A stretch of 64,000 nucleotides of DNA, from positions 594,144 through 658,143 of the forward strand of contig JALMLS010000216.1 of the NCBI GenBank assembly GCA_038496445.1, in the 5' to 3' direction. Of the stretch, positions 46,725 to 57,917 are shown one piece after another; the first letter of the stretch is position 1, and each line of letters opens with the position of its first letter. The notes beneath the pieces are model-generated. The model had not been told where the DNA came from. It searched no databases and saw only the letters and a program-made list of their open reading frames with translations. A program made the translations under genes and the position numbers. Source of the stretch: Trichosphaerium sp. ATCC 40318. Lineage: Eukaryota; Discosea; Flabellinia; Trichosidae.

Positions 46725-47111
46725 ATGCTTAAAGCAGTTCTACAACAGCTAAGCTCTCCATATCAATTCGAGATTGGAATTCCCCTGGAACAAGCAAAGC
46801 GCCCTCGCTACGATATAAGACGCTGCCCGCTCTTCTTAGAGCTGGTACAAATAGTACAAACACCAAAATGGAGTATGCTACGAGACCCGCTCAAACACAT
46901 CTCAAGGCTTCTACGATTCGTGCTATTCAACCATTTAGTGTCAGAAAGGCAAGGAGAGTGGAAATTAATCAACGTAAGCCCAGGAGAACTCTTTGACGCA
47001 TACAAACTCGTTGTATCATACGGACCAATTCTAGAGCCATCTCTAGTACCTAAAGAAGCGAAAAGAAAGTACCTACGGTTCTTACAGGCCTTCATAGCAA
47101 ACAAAGTGTAA
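46725..47111 (+). CDS. Hypothetical 128-residue protein
   Basis: Single uninterrupted ORF from ATG to TAA. The product (MLKAVLQQLSSPYQFEIG...) is rich in Leu, Lys and Arg and predicted mostly helical, with LRDPLKHISRLLRFVLFNHL and KRKYLRFLQAFIANKV at the end. The length of the frame and its balanced composition make it a likely gene. No signal peptide or membrane segment is seen, and no family is recognised. Confidence 0.5.
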   Translation: MLKAVLQQLSSPYQFEIGIPLEQAKRPRYDIRRCPLFLELVQIVQTPKWSMLRDPLKHISRLLRFVLFNHLVSERQGEWKLINVSPGELFDAYKLVVSYGPILEPSLVPKEAKRKYLRFLQAFIANKV

Positions 47112-47304
47112 AAACGCAAAACTATGAAAAAAAAACGTAAAAGAATTGTACAATAAACCATGTAATTTAGCTTAGAAAATCTTAGCAGTTGTAACGTATC
47201 ATTTATTTAAATAGCACACAAACACGTATTTCTTAACTTCACGAGATTTTTTTTTGTAGAATTCTTCATGGAAAGAACTCGAGTGCCATATGGTTTTATG
47301 AAAT

Positions 47305-49100
47305 TTATTCTTGCTTACTTCTAGCATCCTTTACTTCTTCTTTGAGACGTTGAATAGTAGAAGTAGCTTTAAGTATATTGTTCAAATACCTAGCAGAGAA
47401 TACCTCCACATAGTAATTTGCGCCATTGTAGACTGCCACAGACACAGCAAAAGCTAAAAGAAAAACGTTAAAGACTGCCAAAAAGCAAGTAGGCCCTACC
47501 CAATAGAATAAAGTGTGCCAATTCATATTTCCATATAAATATGATAGGTATGAATGTTATTATGGTGTAGACAAATTGTAGTCCAACAAAACCAACTAAG
47601 AAACATTGTTAATGAAAAAGCCATAACGTTGAATTCCTAAAAACGTACTTTCACGGAACTGATCGGGAAGGCATTTTATCAATCTGAATGGGAAAGTCAA
47701 TGAATAAGAAGTCTCTTATAAAAACAAACTTCAAAAACAACGTACGGGTAAAGACCAGACTTCTTTTGGACAATGTAACGGAAGCTTGTCATGCGATCCT
47801 TATGCTTAGAAAAGATGTGTACACTAAAAAAACTTAGTGACTCTTTATACAATCAATAACGTACCGTGCGAGGTAACATACTTGCCATATCAAATATGGT
47901 AAGAGAGGTACAAGCCATAGTGTAAGTATACTAGGTGCAGCTAGTACAAATGAGTTGAAAAGCAATTAACAAAAAAGAACAACAAACGTCACTCACAATA
48001 ACTCGAATTCCACCAATCAGCGTGACATCCTTCTTTTGGGCAAATAGAGTACCCTGAGATATAATTAGCTAATATTAAACAAATCACCCTTAATTAATAT
48101 ACCTTCGCTGTGCTTCCACCTGAGAGTATACGTAACTAATGACGGACTCAAATGTATAAATAACGTAGTAATCTACAAGAGTAGAAATCCGTTAGAAACG
48201 CGAAGAAAAAAATTGTCTGCTATAACCCTCACCCTACTCATACTATGGAATACAAGAGAATTACGCCACGCCACTATTGCCCACAGTAAAGGACCTGAAG
48301 AAAAATAAGAGGTTGGTTTTTTTTCTCAAATGAAAAATACAAAGAATTTTGTATCACGTGCCGTTTGCGAATGCGAATACGATGTAGAAAAAAGTAGGGT
48401 TTGTAGGTACGTGTAGGAATATCAACAAGAGAAAGTTGGCATAGTAGCAAAAATCGAAAAGGAAGTAATGCCACGCCTATCAAAAACAAGTGGTGAGCGA
48501 AGCTGTAGCCGGTTGAAAGACTGAGAGCAAAAAAAAGCCCAAAAATCGGTTTGTGACACTTACTTGACTGTAGTAGTTATACCAACGTGTACAAAGCAAT
48601 AGTATTGCCTGAAATAGAAGGTAAGCAAGTTTCGGACGAATAGTTGGCCTACTTTGAAAGTAAAGTACGTTGTAAAGTGCTGCGGGTATGCTCCCATGAT
48701 GTAAGGGGTAATAATAGTGTTTGTGACTCCTTTAGTTTATGTTAAACGCTAAGACGTTTTTTGGTTTTTAACGAAGGTACGCGCCTAGTAGAAACGCTAA
48801 TTTATCCTTCAACTTGATGTATGGCGCTTCTGTGCGTATTTTTTCAATAAACGGTTGTATTTTAGCTCCAACTTTATCGCGTTGCGCGCGTAAGTCTTGC
48901 ACGATGGTTTTTTGGCTCGCAGAAATGAGCTAGCAATGCAATCAGCTTTCGGCAAAACGCGCTAATAATGGCGTTACCTCTTGTGGTCCTACACTAACAT
49001 CGAGCCAATCATCTTTAAAGTCTAATGACTCGAATGCATCCTCCAACAAATCGTCTAGTGTATTTTCCAAGTCGTCCATCGACTCGCGTATGGAAGCCAT
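47305..49100 (-). CDS. GPC1: Glycerophosphocholine acyltransferase 1 (GPC1)-like
   Basis: Spliced gene for a multipass membrane protein resembling Gpc1 (Pfam DUF2838), which acylates glycerophosphocholine in phosphatidylcholine remodelling. The acidic N-terminus (MASIRESMDDLENTLDDL...) leads to YIKLKDKLAFLLGAY, the family entry block. Further on is WRNSLVFHSMSRVTTLFIH, very close to the family core NSLVFHSLDKxTSxFIH, then SPSLVTYTLRW. About seven hydrophobic segments follow; the last exon has PTCFLAVFNVFLLAFAVSVA and a coiled, charged tail (IQRLKEEVKDARSKQE). Introns are short. ER membrane location is expected from the family. Stop TAA 47305-47307. Confidence 0.7.
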
Positions 49101-49319
49101 GGCGAATGCAAGTTAACTTCGTTGTTGTATGCTTAATTTGAACCATTTGAACGGATTCACTTAGCAGAAAATAAAAAAAGTCGAAATCGCGACCTTATCG
49201 ATACCCAATACAAAGTACAATAGGTATGGTTAAAGTACGCATATTTTTAGAAACAACAGGTACAATCACGTGCGAACAAACGAGTGTTTTGATGACCTTT
49301 ATTTACAACATTCAGATCT
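49101..49319. other. Spacer between GPC1-like and lectin genes
   Basis: About 220 bases; a CACGTG at 49267 and no coding stretch. It holds the GPC1-like promoter and lectin 3' end. Confidence 0.35.
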
Positions 49320-51223
49320 TTATGGAGCGTTACAAACAACAGTTTGCACGAGACCTTCTTCACAGATGTCATATCTCCATTTACCAGCATCGGTACCACT
49401 TGCAAAGATACTCACGCAGTTAATGACATGGTCGTTGTTGTTTGATGAGTCAAAATTGGTGTATGTCACTCCAGAACCATCTCGCCATACGAGAGTACCT
49501 GGTAATACAATTAGTTTCCAAGTACTTTCAATCGTTACAGAAGTGGAACGTACCTTCATACTCGATTTCGTTTGCTCCAATCCAACATTGAGAAGCTCCA
49601 GCATCAGCACAGGCTTGTTGTACAGCAGCGTTATCAGCTGCATTTGTAATCTTAGCCATATCTGTTCCATAAGTAGCTTGACATGCATCTTGACCATATT
49701 CGGCATCATGGTACAGCAAGTGTAACGTATGAGTGTACGACAGGTGCATTACAAAGAATCGTCTGAACAAGACCTTCCTCACAAATATCGTATCTCCATT
49801 TACCAGCATCGGTGCCACTTGCAAAGATACTCACGCAGTTAACGACATGGTCGTTGTTGTTTGATGAGTCAAAGTTGGTGTATGTCACTCCAGAACCATC
49901 TCGCCATACAAGAGTACCTGGAATAACAAAGTTAGATCTAAGCCAACTGTTGCAAGAAGTGAAACATACCTTCATACTCGATTTCGTTTGCTCCAATCCA
50001 ACATTGAGAGACTCCAGCATCAGCACAAGCAGTTTGTGCAGCTATATTATCTGCTTCAGTTAGAATCTTTGCAAGATCTGTTCCATAAGTAGCTTGACAT
50101 GCATCTTGACCATATTCGGCATCATATAATCCACCAGCAACGTATGACGCAGTTTCAGGAGCATTACAAACAACAGTTTGCACGAGACCTTCTTCACAGA
50201 TGTCGTATCTCCATTTACCAGCATCGGTACCACTTGCAAAGATACTCACGCAGTTAATGACATGGTCGTTGTTGTTTGATGAATCAAAGTTGGTGTATGT
50301 CACTGCTGAACCATCCTGCCATACAAGAGTACCTGGAAAACAGGTTAGAGTTGAGAACCACAATGACGAGTTTGAAGAACATACCTTCATACTCGATTTC
50401 GTTTGCTCCAATCCAACATTGAGAAGCTCCAGCATCAGCACAGGCTTGTTGTACAGCAGCGTTATCAGCTGCATTTGTAATCTTAGCCATATCTGTTCCA
50501 TAAGTAGCTTGACATGCTTCTTGCCCATAGATAGCATCGTATGTGGTGCTGAGTGTAACATAGGTTGATGGAGCAATTGTAGGTGCGTCAGTAGGTGCGT
50601 CAGTAGGCGCGTCCGTAGGCGCGTCAGTAGGTGCATCAATAGGTGCATCAGTAGGTGCATCAGTAGGTGCATCAGTAGGTGCGTCAGTAGGTGCTTCAGT
50701 GGAAGGTTGGTTGCAAACAGCATATCTAAATGCATCACATGTTTCGTAGAACCATCCAGAAAAGAGGGTTGAGAGTGCTACACAATTTCTTCCAGCACTA
50801 TTTCTTGTGACGAGGAAAGACATGAATCGGTTGTAGTCCACAGCGCTTCCATCTCTCCAAAGGAATACATCTAGAAGAAAAAAATCAGATCTTGCTATGA
50901 TTGGGTATTTGATATAACAATACCTTCGTCAAGCGCATCTGTAGCACCAATCCAACATTGTTCACCAAGTCCAAGTGCGTTACAGGCATCAATGGCGTCA
51001 TTGTGATCTTCTTGAGAAGTGATGGTTGCTAGATCTGTGCCGTATGTGCTTTGACAAGCAGCTTGTGCATCTGTCGCAGACATTTCAGTTGATAGAACAA
51101 CATATGCATTGACCATTGAGACAATCAATGATATCAGGATCTACTAATAGTGTTAGACAGCATCAGACATACACGTGATAAAAAAGTGAAATATCATACA
51201 AAGAGTTTTGAAGTATTTATCAT
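49320..51223 (-). CDS. Secreted four-domain C-type lectin
   Basis: Spliced gene. Exon 1 (MINTSKLF) joins ILISLIVSMVNA to form a signal peptide. Four C-type lectin-like domains follow. Domain 1 (AACQSTYGTDLATITS, QCWIGATDALDE, DVFLWRDGSAVDY, RYAVCN) is separated by a (PTDA)n linker from domains 2-4. Those share EACQATYGTDMAKIT, ADAGASQCWIGANEIEYEG and then LVW(R/Q)DGSxVTYTNFDSS, VSIFASGTDAGKWRYDICEE and VVCNAP. Each domain is split by one intron at the same place, just after EYEG. The Trp-Ile-Gly and four-Cys framework of CTLDs is intact. Ligand unknown; some CTLDs bind sugar through Ca2+, but no clear EPN or QPD is present. Domains 2-4 are almost identical at DNA level. Confidence 0.8.
50583..50700 (-). 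repeat. 12-base tandem repeat coding for PTDA linker
   Basis: About ten copies of a 12-base unit (plus strand GTAGGTGCGTCA with small changes), giving APTDAPTDAP... with one PIDA variant. It forms a Pro/Thr-rich, probably O-glycosylated stalk between lectin domains 1 and 2. Copy number is likely to vary between strains. Confidence 0.85.
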
Positions 51224-51838
51224 TGTGGGATAAGTTTCTAAGTTGTTTGTTTGTTGTGTTGTTTGTTATGTTTGTTTTGTTAAGATTTGGTTTATTCTAC
51301 TCAAGAGTTTTGCCTGTCAAAAGTGTGGTGTCAACTTTGCGGCCGTGAGTTGCGGGCAAAAACAAAACTACGAAATCAATCACTGAAAACAAAAACCTTG
51401 TTCAAAACCTATCAAATGGTTGCTCGCTAAATAGTAGGACGAAATCAAATACTCGGAAAAGTTAAAAAGAAAAAGTAGCATCACGTCACAAAACACGTGA
51501 CATCAACGTGAACATATCTCCAACACAAATCAACAATCGCCCGGCACCTTGGTGCTGTACATTGTAGATACGAATCTTCACGCCCCGCGCGAACGTTGTA
51601 CCACTTCGCGATATGATCAACCAGATACAGTGTATGTGGGTGTAAACGTGGAATCGTTCGATATTAGAATAAAATAAATACAACACAATCAGAACAGAGT
51701 TGGATACTTCAAAAATAAATTGTGCACGTGTCGTCAACATTTTTATGTGAATATATCAACACGAAAAAACACCTTCATGTATTCAAAAAACCTGCCAGTA
51801 TATGCTTTATAGCACCTTAGTAGTTGATTGTTTATGAT
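51224..51838. other. Intergenic region 5' of lectin gene
   Basis: Holds the lectin promoter, three CACGTG sites (51494, 51725; 51172 lies in the first intron of the lectin) and an 84-codon ATG-started open frame on the minus strand (51486-51740). That frame has a hydrophobic middle but nothing else to support it. Confidence 0.35.
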
Positions 51839-52224
51839 TCACGTAGAAAAAGATAGTCCATCGGACAAATAATTTATAATAGTTAAGTTGAGGTTTGATA
51901 CAGCTTTTTCAAGGTGCATCATCGTCAAGCAGCAACTATTACTTTGACAACACATAGGAACACAACACAAACGAGTTTGTACTTGTTTCTCCGTTACAGA
52001 CATTTGGGTAAGACTTAGAACTACAAACAGCCCACAACGCTTACACCCACATCCCAAAAATTCCCTTTTTTTGTACCAGTGTTTGTTGTATAATAGATAA
52101 CAAATGCTAGAGCCACGAGACAAGTTGATAGGAGAGTAGACTTAGTGTAATAACTCTAATGTTGTAAAATCTGCGCTGTTCGTATCGCAAATCCATCTCT
52201 TTCGCATCTCAACGGCTTCACCAT
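51839..52224 (-). CDS. Small membrane-anchored Cys-rich protein (tentative)
   Basis: Two exons join in phase: SYYTKSTLLSTCLVALAFV, then IYYTTNT and, across a GTACAA...TTTGTAG intron, VLSLTQMSVTEKQVQTRLCC and VPMCCQSNSCCLTMMH. The first exon holds one hydrophobic helix, the second two CC pairs. An upstream ATG at 52222-52224 followed directly by a GTGAAG donor could start it, giving a one-codon first exon as in the PH-protein gene. It lies just 3' of membrane-protein copy 2. Confidence 0.35.
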
Positions 52225-52252
52225 ACTTGTTGTTGTAAAAGGTAATAGTAAT

Positions 52253-54350
52253 AGTTCTTATTTTGTTTTTATTAATAAATATCATGACATTTACACTGCA
52301 ACAGAAAGTTCGTTAATATCTCCTTGTAGTTCGTCTCTTCTTCTCTTACACATTGCTGCTAATTTATCTCTAATATCGTACAAATAGGCAATTTCACGAG
52401 CTGGGTTTTTATGCCTTGAACCCTTACGCATTTGTTTAAAGCACGTTTTTGCAATGTGGTCCATCCTTTACGAAAGAAAAAATTAGAATGTAAATGGTAT
52501 TGTAAAGTGGTTGTTTTGTTTTTAATTGCAAAAGGCTATCAGTTATGAGAAAAGACAAATACTTACATCTCAGTGTCAAGCTCTATATCTGGTTTACAAC
52601 ACGAATTGACATATCCGTTGGCTAACCACGTGTTCTTATCTCTTACCCAAAACACTTGATTGAATTGAAAGATTGCTCTCTTTAGAGGTTTAATCCAAAG
52701 AGCAATCAGTGGCAACAAACTGTATACAACGAGTAAGAATATCATCATTCCAAAGTTAACCCATGTCAAAGTCTCGTCTGTCCAACGAAATGGTCCAGGG
52801 TCTATTGCAAGAAGTGTTATAAATACAAACTACTAAGTTAGAACAGAAAGAGATACCTGTATGACAGTTGTTGAATGTCATGTTACCACTAATGCTAAAT
52901 GGTTCTGAAATTTTTAACAGTTTTGCCCACAAGCCTGGAAGCTCTTTAGACTTTATTTTGACATCTGAAGTAACACCAGCTGTATACGCTATTTTTCCTC
53001 CTATAGTAGTGTTAATTGTGTTTAAATTGGAACTGTTCCGTTGTCTATGTACCTGAAGATGCTAAAATTGCTCTGTTAAAGTTGTAGAACTCAACAGCAA
53101 GAACAAGTGCAGCTATAATAAAAAGAATGTATCCCAGAGAGAATATTCCTTTTTGATAAATCTACGGATGCCAAGACTAGTAGATATCGTTAATCAATGC
53201 TATGTAAAACAATGCGTGATACTATGGAGTACTTACTAGCTGATTTTAAATGGAGATCTTGATTTTATTTTTCTCTTTTTTTTACCATAAACAAACTTCA
53301 CGTTTGCAACTGTAAGCCTCAACCAAGATATTATAACCACGGCTAATATAAATGAGCTAACATAAGTTGAAGAGGTTCTGCTATATACCTATCTGGCATC
53401 GTCTTAAGGTAGAAATAAGAGTACGAAGCTGTAGAAATCTTTCACGCAATTTGTCTAGAACCTATAAATAGACTGTTAACAGCAAATCACGTGTTTATCG
53501 GCATGAGTTTTGATAAAATTCTAACAGGTCGTACTCTTTTCATTTCTGAAATGTCAACTGATATACGATGGAACGGCTTGACAGACCCAGTGCTGTGTGT
53601 GTTTTTCAGATTTTCTATAAAGTTCCCAAGATTGAAAAGGCTGCTGATTAAGCTTCCAAGCTTCCAAAATGCTTTGAACAAGCCGCCTATACTTCATATA
53701 AGATAGTTCACTTATCATAGAAATGTTTTTGAACCAAAAGAGTACCAAGTCCGTCTTCAATCTGGTTTGCAAGATCTTTGAAGTCCAATGTTTGTATATT
53801 TGCTAGTCTCGTTGTAATTCTTGAGTTGAGGCTATCTAGAGCCTCGGTGATCTCACTAGAGATATGTAAGAATACTATTTATATTAAAAAGCAAAAAAGG
53901 AATACATACGTTGCTGTGGTATTGTACATGCACTCAGTCTTTTCTTCCCAGCTGTTCAAAATTCTTTCATTGTTTGATAAAATCAATGTCAAGATCATAA
54001 CGTATACAAGATTAATTATCAATTTACGAAGCTTTTTATGTGTTGTGTCTATTAAACCGGATAATAAAAGGGTTCCAAGGCTTCTGGCTGCATCTTTAAC
54101 GGTGCTGGGTACTCCAAATTTCCAAAATACCAAAGTCTTTGATTGTTTGTTTGACTTTTTTCTGGTGCCTGGTTTAGGTGTTGTAGTTGCTACACTTACA
54201 ACATTATAAGTGTTGTTGCTCATCGTAGGACGCTAATAAATTAAAAGGCAGTAACCTACTGGCAGTTTTTTAATCACGTTCTTTGAAATGATCTCGCAAG
54301 TCTTGCGCCATAATACGCCAATACGGGCGTTAGCTGAACTGGGTCTAACT
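52253..54350 (-). repeat. Segmental duplication, copy 2 (inverted)
   Basis: Inverted partner of 29318-31280. It keeps the 73 bases missing from copy 1, and its upstream flank includes CCCAGTTCAGCTAACGCC and TTCAAAGAACGTG in the same order. Introns are recognisably related but show small insertions. Confidence 0.75.
52291..54223 (-). pseudogene. Membrane protein copy 2, with -1 frameshift
   Basis: Exon 1 is whole here: ATTTPKPGTRKKSNKQSK, then DAARSLGTLLLSGLIDTTHK and a first TM LIINLVYVMILTLILS. The frame is open through VLDKLRERFLQLRTLIS and the KKKRKIKSRS exon. Near 53149 one base is missing from a C-run relative to copy 1 (AAAAAGGAATATTC against AAAAAGGGAATATTC), so the second TM segment is read out of frame and stops within about 20 codons. 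Downstream exons (WVNFGMMIFLLVVYSLLP, then KDKNTW-like and C-terminal tail) are otherwise intact to TAA 52291-52293, ending INELSVAV. A sequencing or assembly error in the homopolymer would restore the gene. Confidence 0.55.
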
Positions 54351-54460
54351 TGCTGGTATTAGCGTTGCTTTGAGCTTAGCTTAGCAGGATCGGTTAAACC
54401 CTAAATAGGAATTTACAGTTCGGATAATGGTGAGAAAGGATTTGGGTATTTCTGTCTATA

Positions 54461-54501
54461 AAATCACGTGATTGTTGTGGCTGTGACGGAGCACTATTAA
54501 T
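54461..54501 (+). repeat. CACGTG-containing repeat, unit 1
   Basis: Reads ATCACGTGATTGTTG then TGTGACGGAGCACTAT. Partner of the unit at 54701. Confidence 0.5.
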
Positions 54502-54700
54502 TAATTCGTTATTAAAAATTAATTAAGATCACGAGGATTTCGTCAATTCATGGGATGCAAACAATAGGGTGTCGCGTATTAACCACTACGCTATACAAAA
54601 CGTATTAACACACTCACTCTGGAGTATGGTGGAACCTTATACGACAGGGAAAGAATGAAGAGCTGTAAGCTTCGTTTGCTGGAAAAACGAGCATATCATA

Positions 54701-54741
54701 AAAATCACGTGATTATTGTTGTTTATGACGGAGCGTTATAG
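54701..54741 (+). repeat. CACGTG-containing repeat, unit 2
   Basis: Reads ATCACGTGATTATTG then TATGACGGAGCGTTAT. Same order and spacing as unit 1, 240 bases away. Confidence 0.5.
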
Positions 54742-55040
54742 ATAGTTTGTTTTGGTAATCACAGTCCCAACACGAGTTTGCTACTCAGTGTTGTGTTTAT
54801 TTAAAAGCTCTACCATATTGCGTTAGTGCACGTTAATAACTGCAAAACTACCAGAAGCTTTCTTTTTAAAGTATTAGCGAAAAGAACGCTGTGGTGCATA
54901 CGAAAAACGTTTCCGTCAGGATAAACCGTTTACGCCACTGGACTGTCCAAAACAAGCGAATTTTTTATACAAATATGATATGCAAGTTGAAGCAATTTTT
55001 TTATTATGTGCTGTACAAACACGCCAACAAAAAGCTGATC

Positions 55041-57368
55041 CTAAGCTGTAGGAGGCTTCTCAAATGTCCATTGTTGATTGTGGTTGTTTGTTCCATATGT
55101 ATACAAATACACGTTCCTACAAAACAAAAAAGTTATTAATTGTAAGGTCAAGATACATCATAAAGTTGGACGTACTGGTTGTTTGATCCTCCATTGTTAC
55201 CGTCAATAGAGTAACGAAGGTCACGTTTTTTTAATCTATAAGTAAATGCTTTGCCAGATACTAGAGATCTCTCCCAGTGTTGGTTAACGTTTTCTTGATC
55301 GCACTCGTAAAGCTTCAAGTTCCTGGAAAAAAAAGAGAAAAATCAGTATTAAGTTCGCACTACAAGAGCGCTTACTGACTATTAACTGCTCCATTTCCTC
55401 CATCAAGGCAATAGTTTGTATATCTCTTACGGTACATGTAATATTTTTCATGTTTTGTTTCAACCCAGTGCTGATTCTCGTTTTCATCGTTGTATTTGTA
55501 AAGATATACATTGTTGTTGTTTTCATTTGGCTGCTTTTGTGCTGTCAAGGCATACCCAAGTGCATTCTCCTTTCTCATAGTATATACCTTTTCAGTGCTT
55601 GTATAGGTAAGACAAAAACCAACTCTGCTAAGCTTATCACAACCCTCAGCTTGACTGTTCCTTGAAAACTTGAGCCATTTGTTTAAACTGCCAAAAAAAA
55701 GTAAGTCTAAAAGAAGATCAAGATGAGACGTTACTTGTTTGTAGGTATGCTTGATTTCATGATACCAGAATTATCTGGATCGTGTTCCATATCCATAAGA
55801 TGCCCTATTTCATGTGCAGTCAAAATGACTCTTTTACGAGTGTCACTTCGTTGAGTCACTTCTGCTCCAAAATTGACTTGCGAACACAGATTATTCACCT
55901 TGGCGCTTCCTAGTGTGTTTCCCGAAGAACAGTCATGATAGAGTAAAACCAAGGTTGGCTGAGGATCGACTTTATCATATGAGTATCTACCATTTATCCA
56001 CGTATTAAGTTTATCAAGAATTTGACCTCTGCTACTGCAAGTCCATTCAGCTGCTACAAAAAAAGGTTACCACAGATTTTTTTCTCACGCAAAGACAGAT
56101 TTCTTCTACGTACAATAGTCATCCCGCTCTTCCATTATTAATAGTTCCGAAACAACGAGTTTTACATTCTTAGAAAAGAGAATAAGTACGCACATCCGCT
56201 AACTTTGGACAAAATTCTGACTTACAAGTTCTTCGTTGTATATCGCATTTACGCCATGAATGTCTAACACACTTATTTAGAATAGAGCACATCTGGAAAA
56301 TACTAATGCGCACTATTTGTTACGTAGTCAACTGATCCGTCAACACCTCTATCGTCGTAAAGACTTTCATCAACTACTGCAACCTTTCAGGTATTAGAAT
56401 ACACTGTTAAATATTATATGTCGTGTACAATGCGGAGAACCCTTAGTGAAGATGGACAATCATCTGGTGGAGGTACTAATGGTACTTTATCTCCCATAGG
56501 ATATGATCTTTACAAAGGTTAATAGATTGTTTATAAAAAGCAACAAATGTACAAACCTTCTTGCACGCTTGTGTAGATGTCTGTTTGAACGAATTCTTTC
56601 GTTACATACACCGCACCCGATTGATTCTTCGTGATTTAGACTTTCTTGCCTGTTAATTAAAGATGAGAATTAGATACCGCTCCAAAAGTGCAAAAGAAAA
56701 AACAAAGAAATATAGAAGATTTCTTACCTGAGAATCACGTGCGTGCCTGACCCTAGTTTTTGTAAATGGCGTGCTGCCATGTATTCAATGTGTCTAAATA
56801 AGAAAACAACTGTTAGTATGACTACATAGAACAAGTACTTTGAATGAGAAACTTACTTTTTCGCTGGTTCAATGACAAGCATTTCATCATCAACAAATAG
56901 AATACCTTCTATTGTTCCATCTTCGTGAGCCATAAACCGGAATCGATAATTGTCATTGATATATTTGAAAGTCTTTGATGGAACAGGAATATACTTGGAG
57001 CTGTTTCCTGTACCCAAGATAATCTAATTTCGGTTCAGAAAAAAAAACCAAGAAACAAAAATTACCCTAGAATCGACACTGAAAGGCGAATCTTTGATAC
57101 ATTCAACCATCACTGTACCATTACTTTTGTGTAGTTTTAAGATATGAACTCCTTCAGCGCTTCGTTTTTTTGAAAGCACTAATTCAACTACCAAAAAAAT
57201 TAGTGCCGAGATAAAATGAACGCTCGCACGTGATTTGACTACTTCAAAGTCTTGTAAGTTATCCCAGTATTGTTTCTCAAAACACATAACGGCATTTATC
57301 ATTAGACCTATCGCATATAAGTTATTGGTAACCCCTTGTATCTTACCAATGAGTACGAGCTTCCACAT
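55041..57368 (-). CDS. M12/ADAM-like metalloprotease with ricin-type lectin tail
   Basis: Spliced gene of about 12 exons. Start MWKLVLIGKIQGVTNNLYAI has a weak hydrophobic lead (signal or anchor). A prodomain-like part follows (ECIKDSPFSVDSR, FRFMAHEDGTIEGILFVDDE), as in M12B propeptides. CGVCNERI could hold a Cys switch. The catalytic domain has the zinc site TAHEIGHLMDMEHD (HExxHxxxxxHD; plus-strand 55779-55814) followed by SGIMKSS, standing for the Met-turn. The C-terminal part is a ricin-B-like trefoil: NQHWVETKHEKYYM, YTNYCLDGGNGAVNSQN, NVNQHWERS, YSIDGNNGGSNNQYVQLY and HNQQWTFEKPP. This gives three QxW-type units. Zinc and catalytic residues are intact. Stop TAG 55041-55043. Secreted or surface location is expected. 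Confidence 0.75.
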
Positions 57369-57917
57369 CGTTGTATTTGAGTTATGCAGTTTTCAAACGA
57401 AAAATGATAGCTTATTGTTTTAAGTGCATATCACATCATAGCTCACACCACGTGTGTCGTCGTTGGTTTAAATGAATGCCCAAATATAATAATAAGCTAA
57501 CGCAAAACCATAGAGGACATTGGGGATACTCGGACAATCTACAATTTTTGTGTTGTTTTTTCTCTGAAAAACTTGTTGCCGTGCACATTACCGCTAAAAT
57601 AGCTGGAAACCTCAAGCGGTGTCACAAACTGCAAGCAATAAGGATTTAGGTACACCATCAGCGTTTGCATGTATACTACCAAAATATTGCACCACGTGTG
57701 GGTCTACAAGCGGTTGGATGATCTTACCTGATAGGATGATTAGAATCAGGGGTGCGACTTCTTTAGCTTGTCAGATTAAGGGGAGGTTTTTTAGAACCAC
57801 GAGCAAATTAATATAAAAAACGGTGAGCGTATTAAGGCAATAGAGAACCTTGAAGTTGGTTTATGTGAATAACGTTTTATAGTACAAACATCAATTGATT
57901 ATTTTTACTATTCTTGG
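57369..57917. other. Intergenic region
   Basis: About 550 bases between the metalloprotease start and the F-box/LRR stop. Two CACGTG sites (57449, 57693). A plus-strand frame at 57619-57816 (CTTCGSTSGWMILPDRM in it) has no ATG and may be a relic. Confidence 0.4.

Larger units (their letters stand above)
54351..55040. other. Intergenic region with paired CACGTG repeats
   Basis: About 690 bases with two imperfect copies of a block of about 45 bases (starting 54461 and 54701) that read ATCACGTGATT, then TTGT...TGACGGAGC. Between them (54545-54605) is a stretch whose complement looks like a tRNA D-arm (TAGTGGTTAATACGC) but cannot be folded into a full tRNA. Confidence 0.45.

Noticed and set aside
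50583-50700. Evenly spaced 12-base repeats that might suggest a CRISPR-like array
   Set aside because: There are no unique spacers; the units are in frame and encode a PTDA linker in a eukaryotic lectin gene.
51486-51740. 84-codon minus-strand ORF with ATG
   Set aside because: Odd composition, no family, no intron context; a chance open frame in an intergenic region is as likely.
54545-54605. tRNA-like stretch on the minus strand with a D-arm-like TAGTGGTTAATACGC
   Set aside because: I could not form a 5-bp anticodon stem, a T-arm or a 7-bp acceptor stem, so a tRNA gene is not supported; at best a relic.
57619-57816. Plus-strand open frame with CTTCGSTSGW
   Set aside because: No ATG, no splice support and no recognisable domain.
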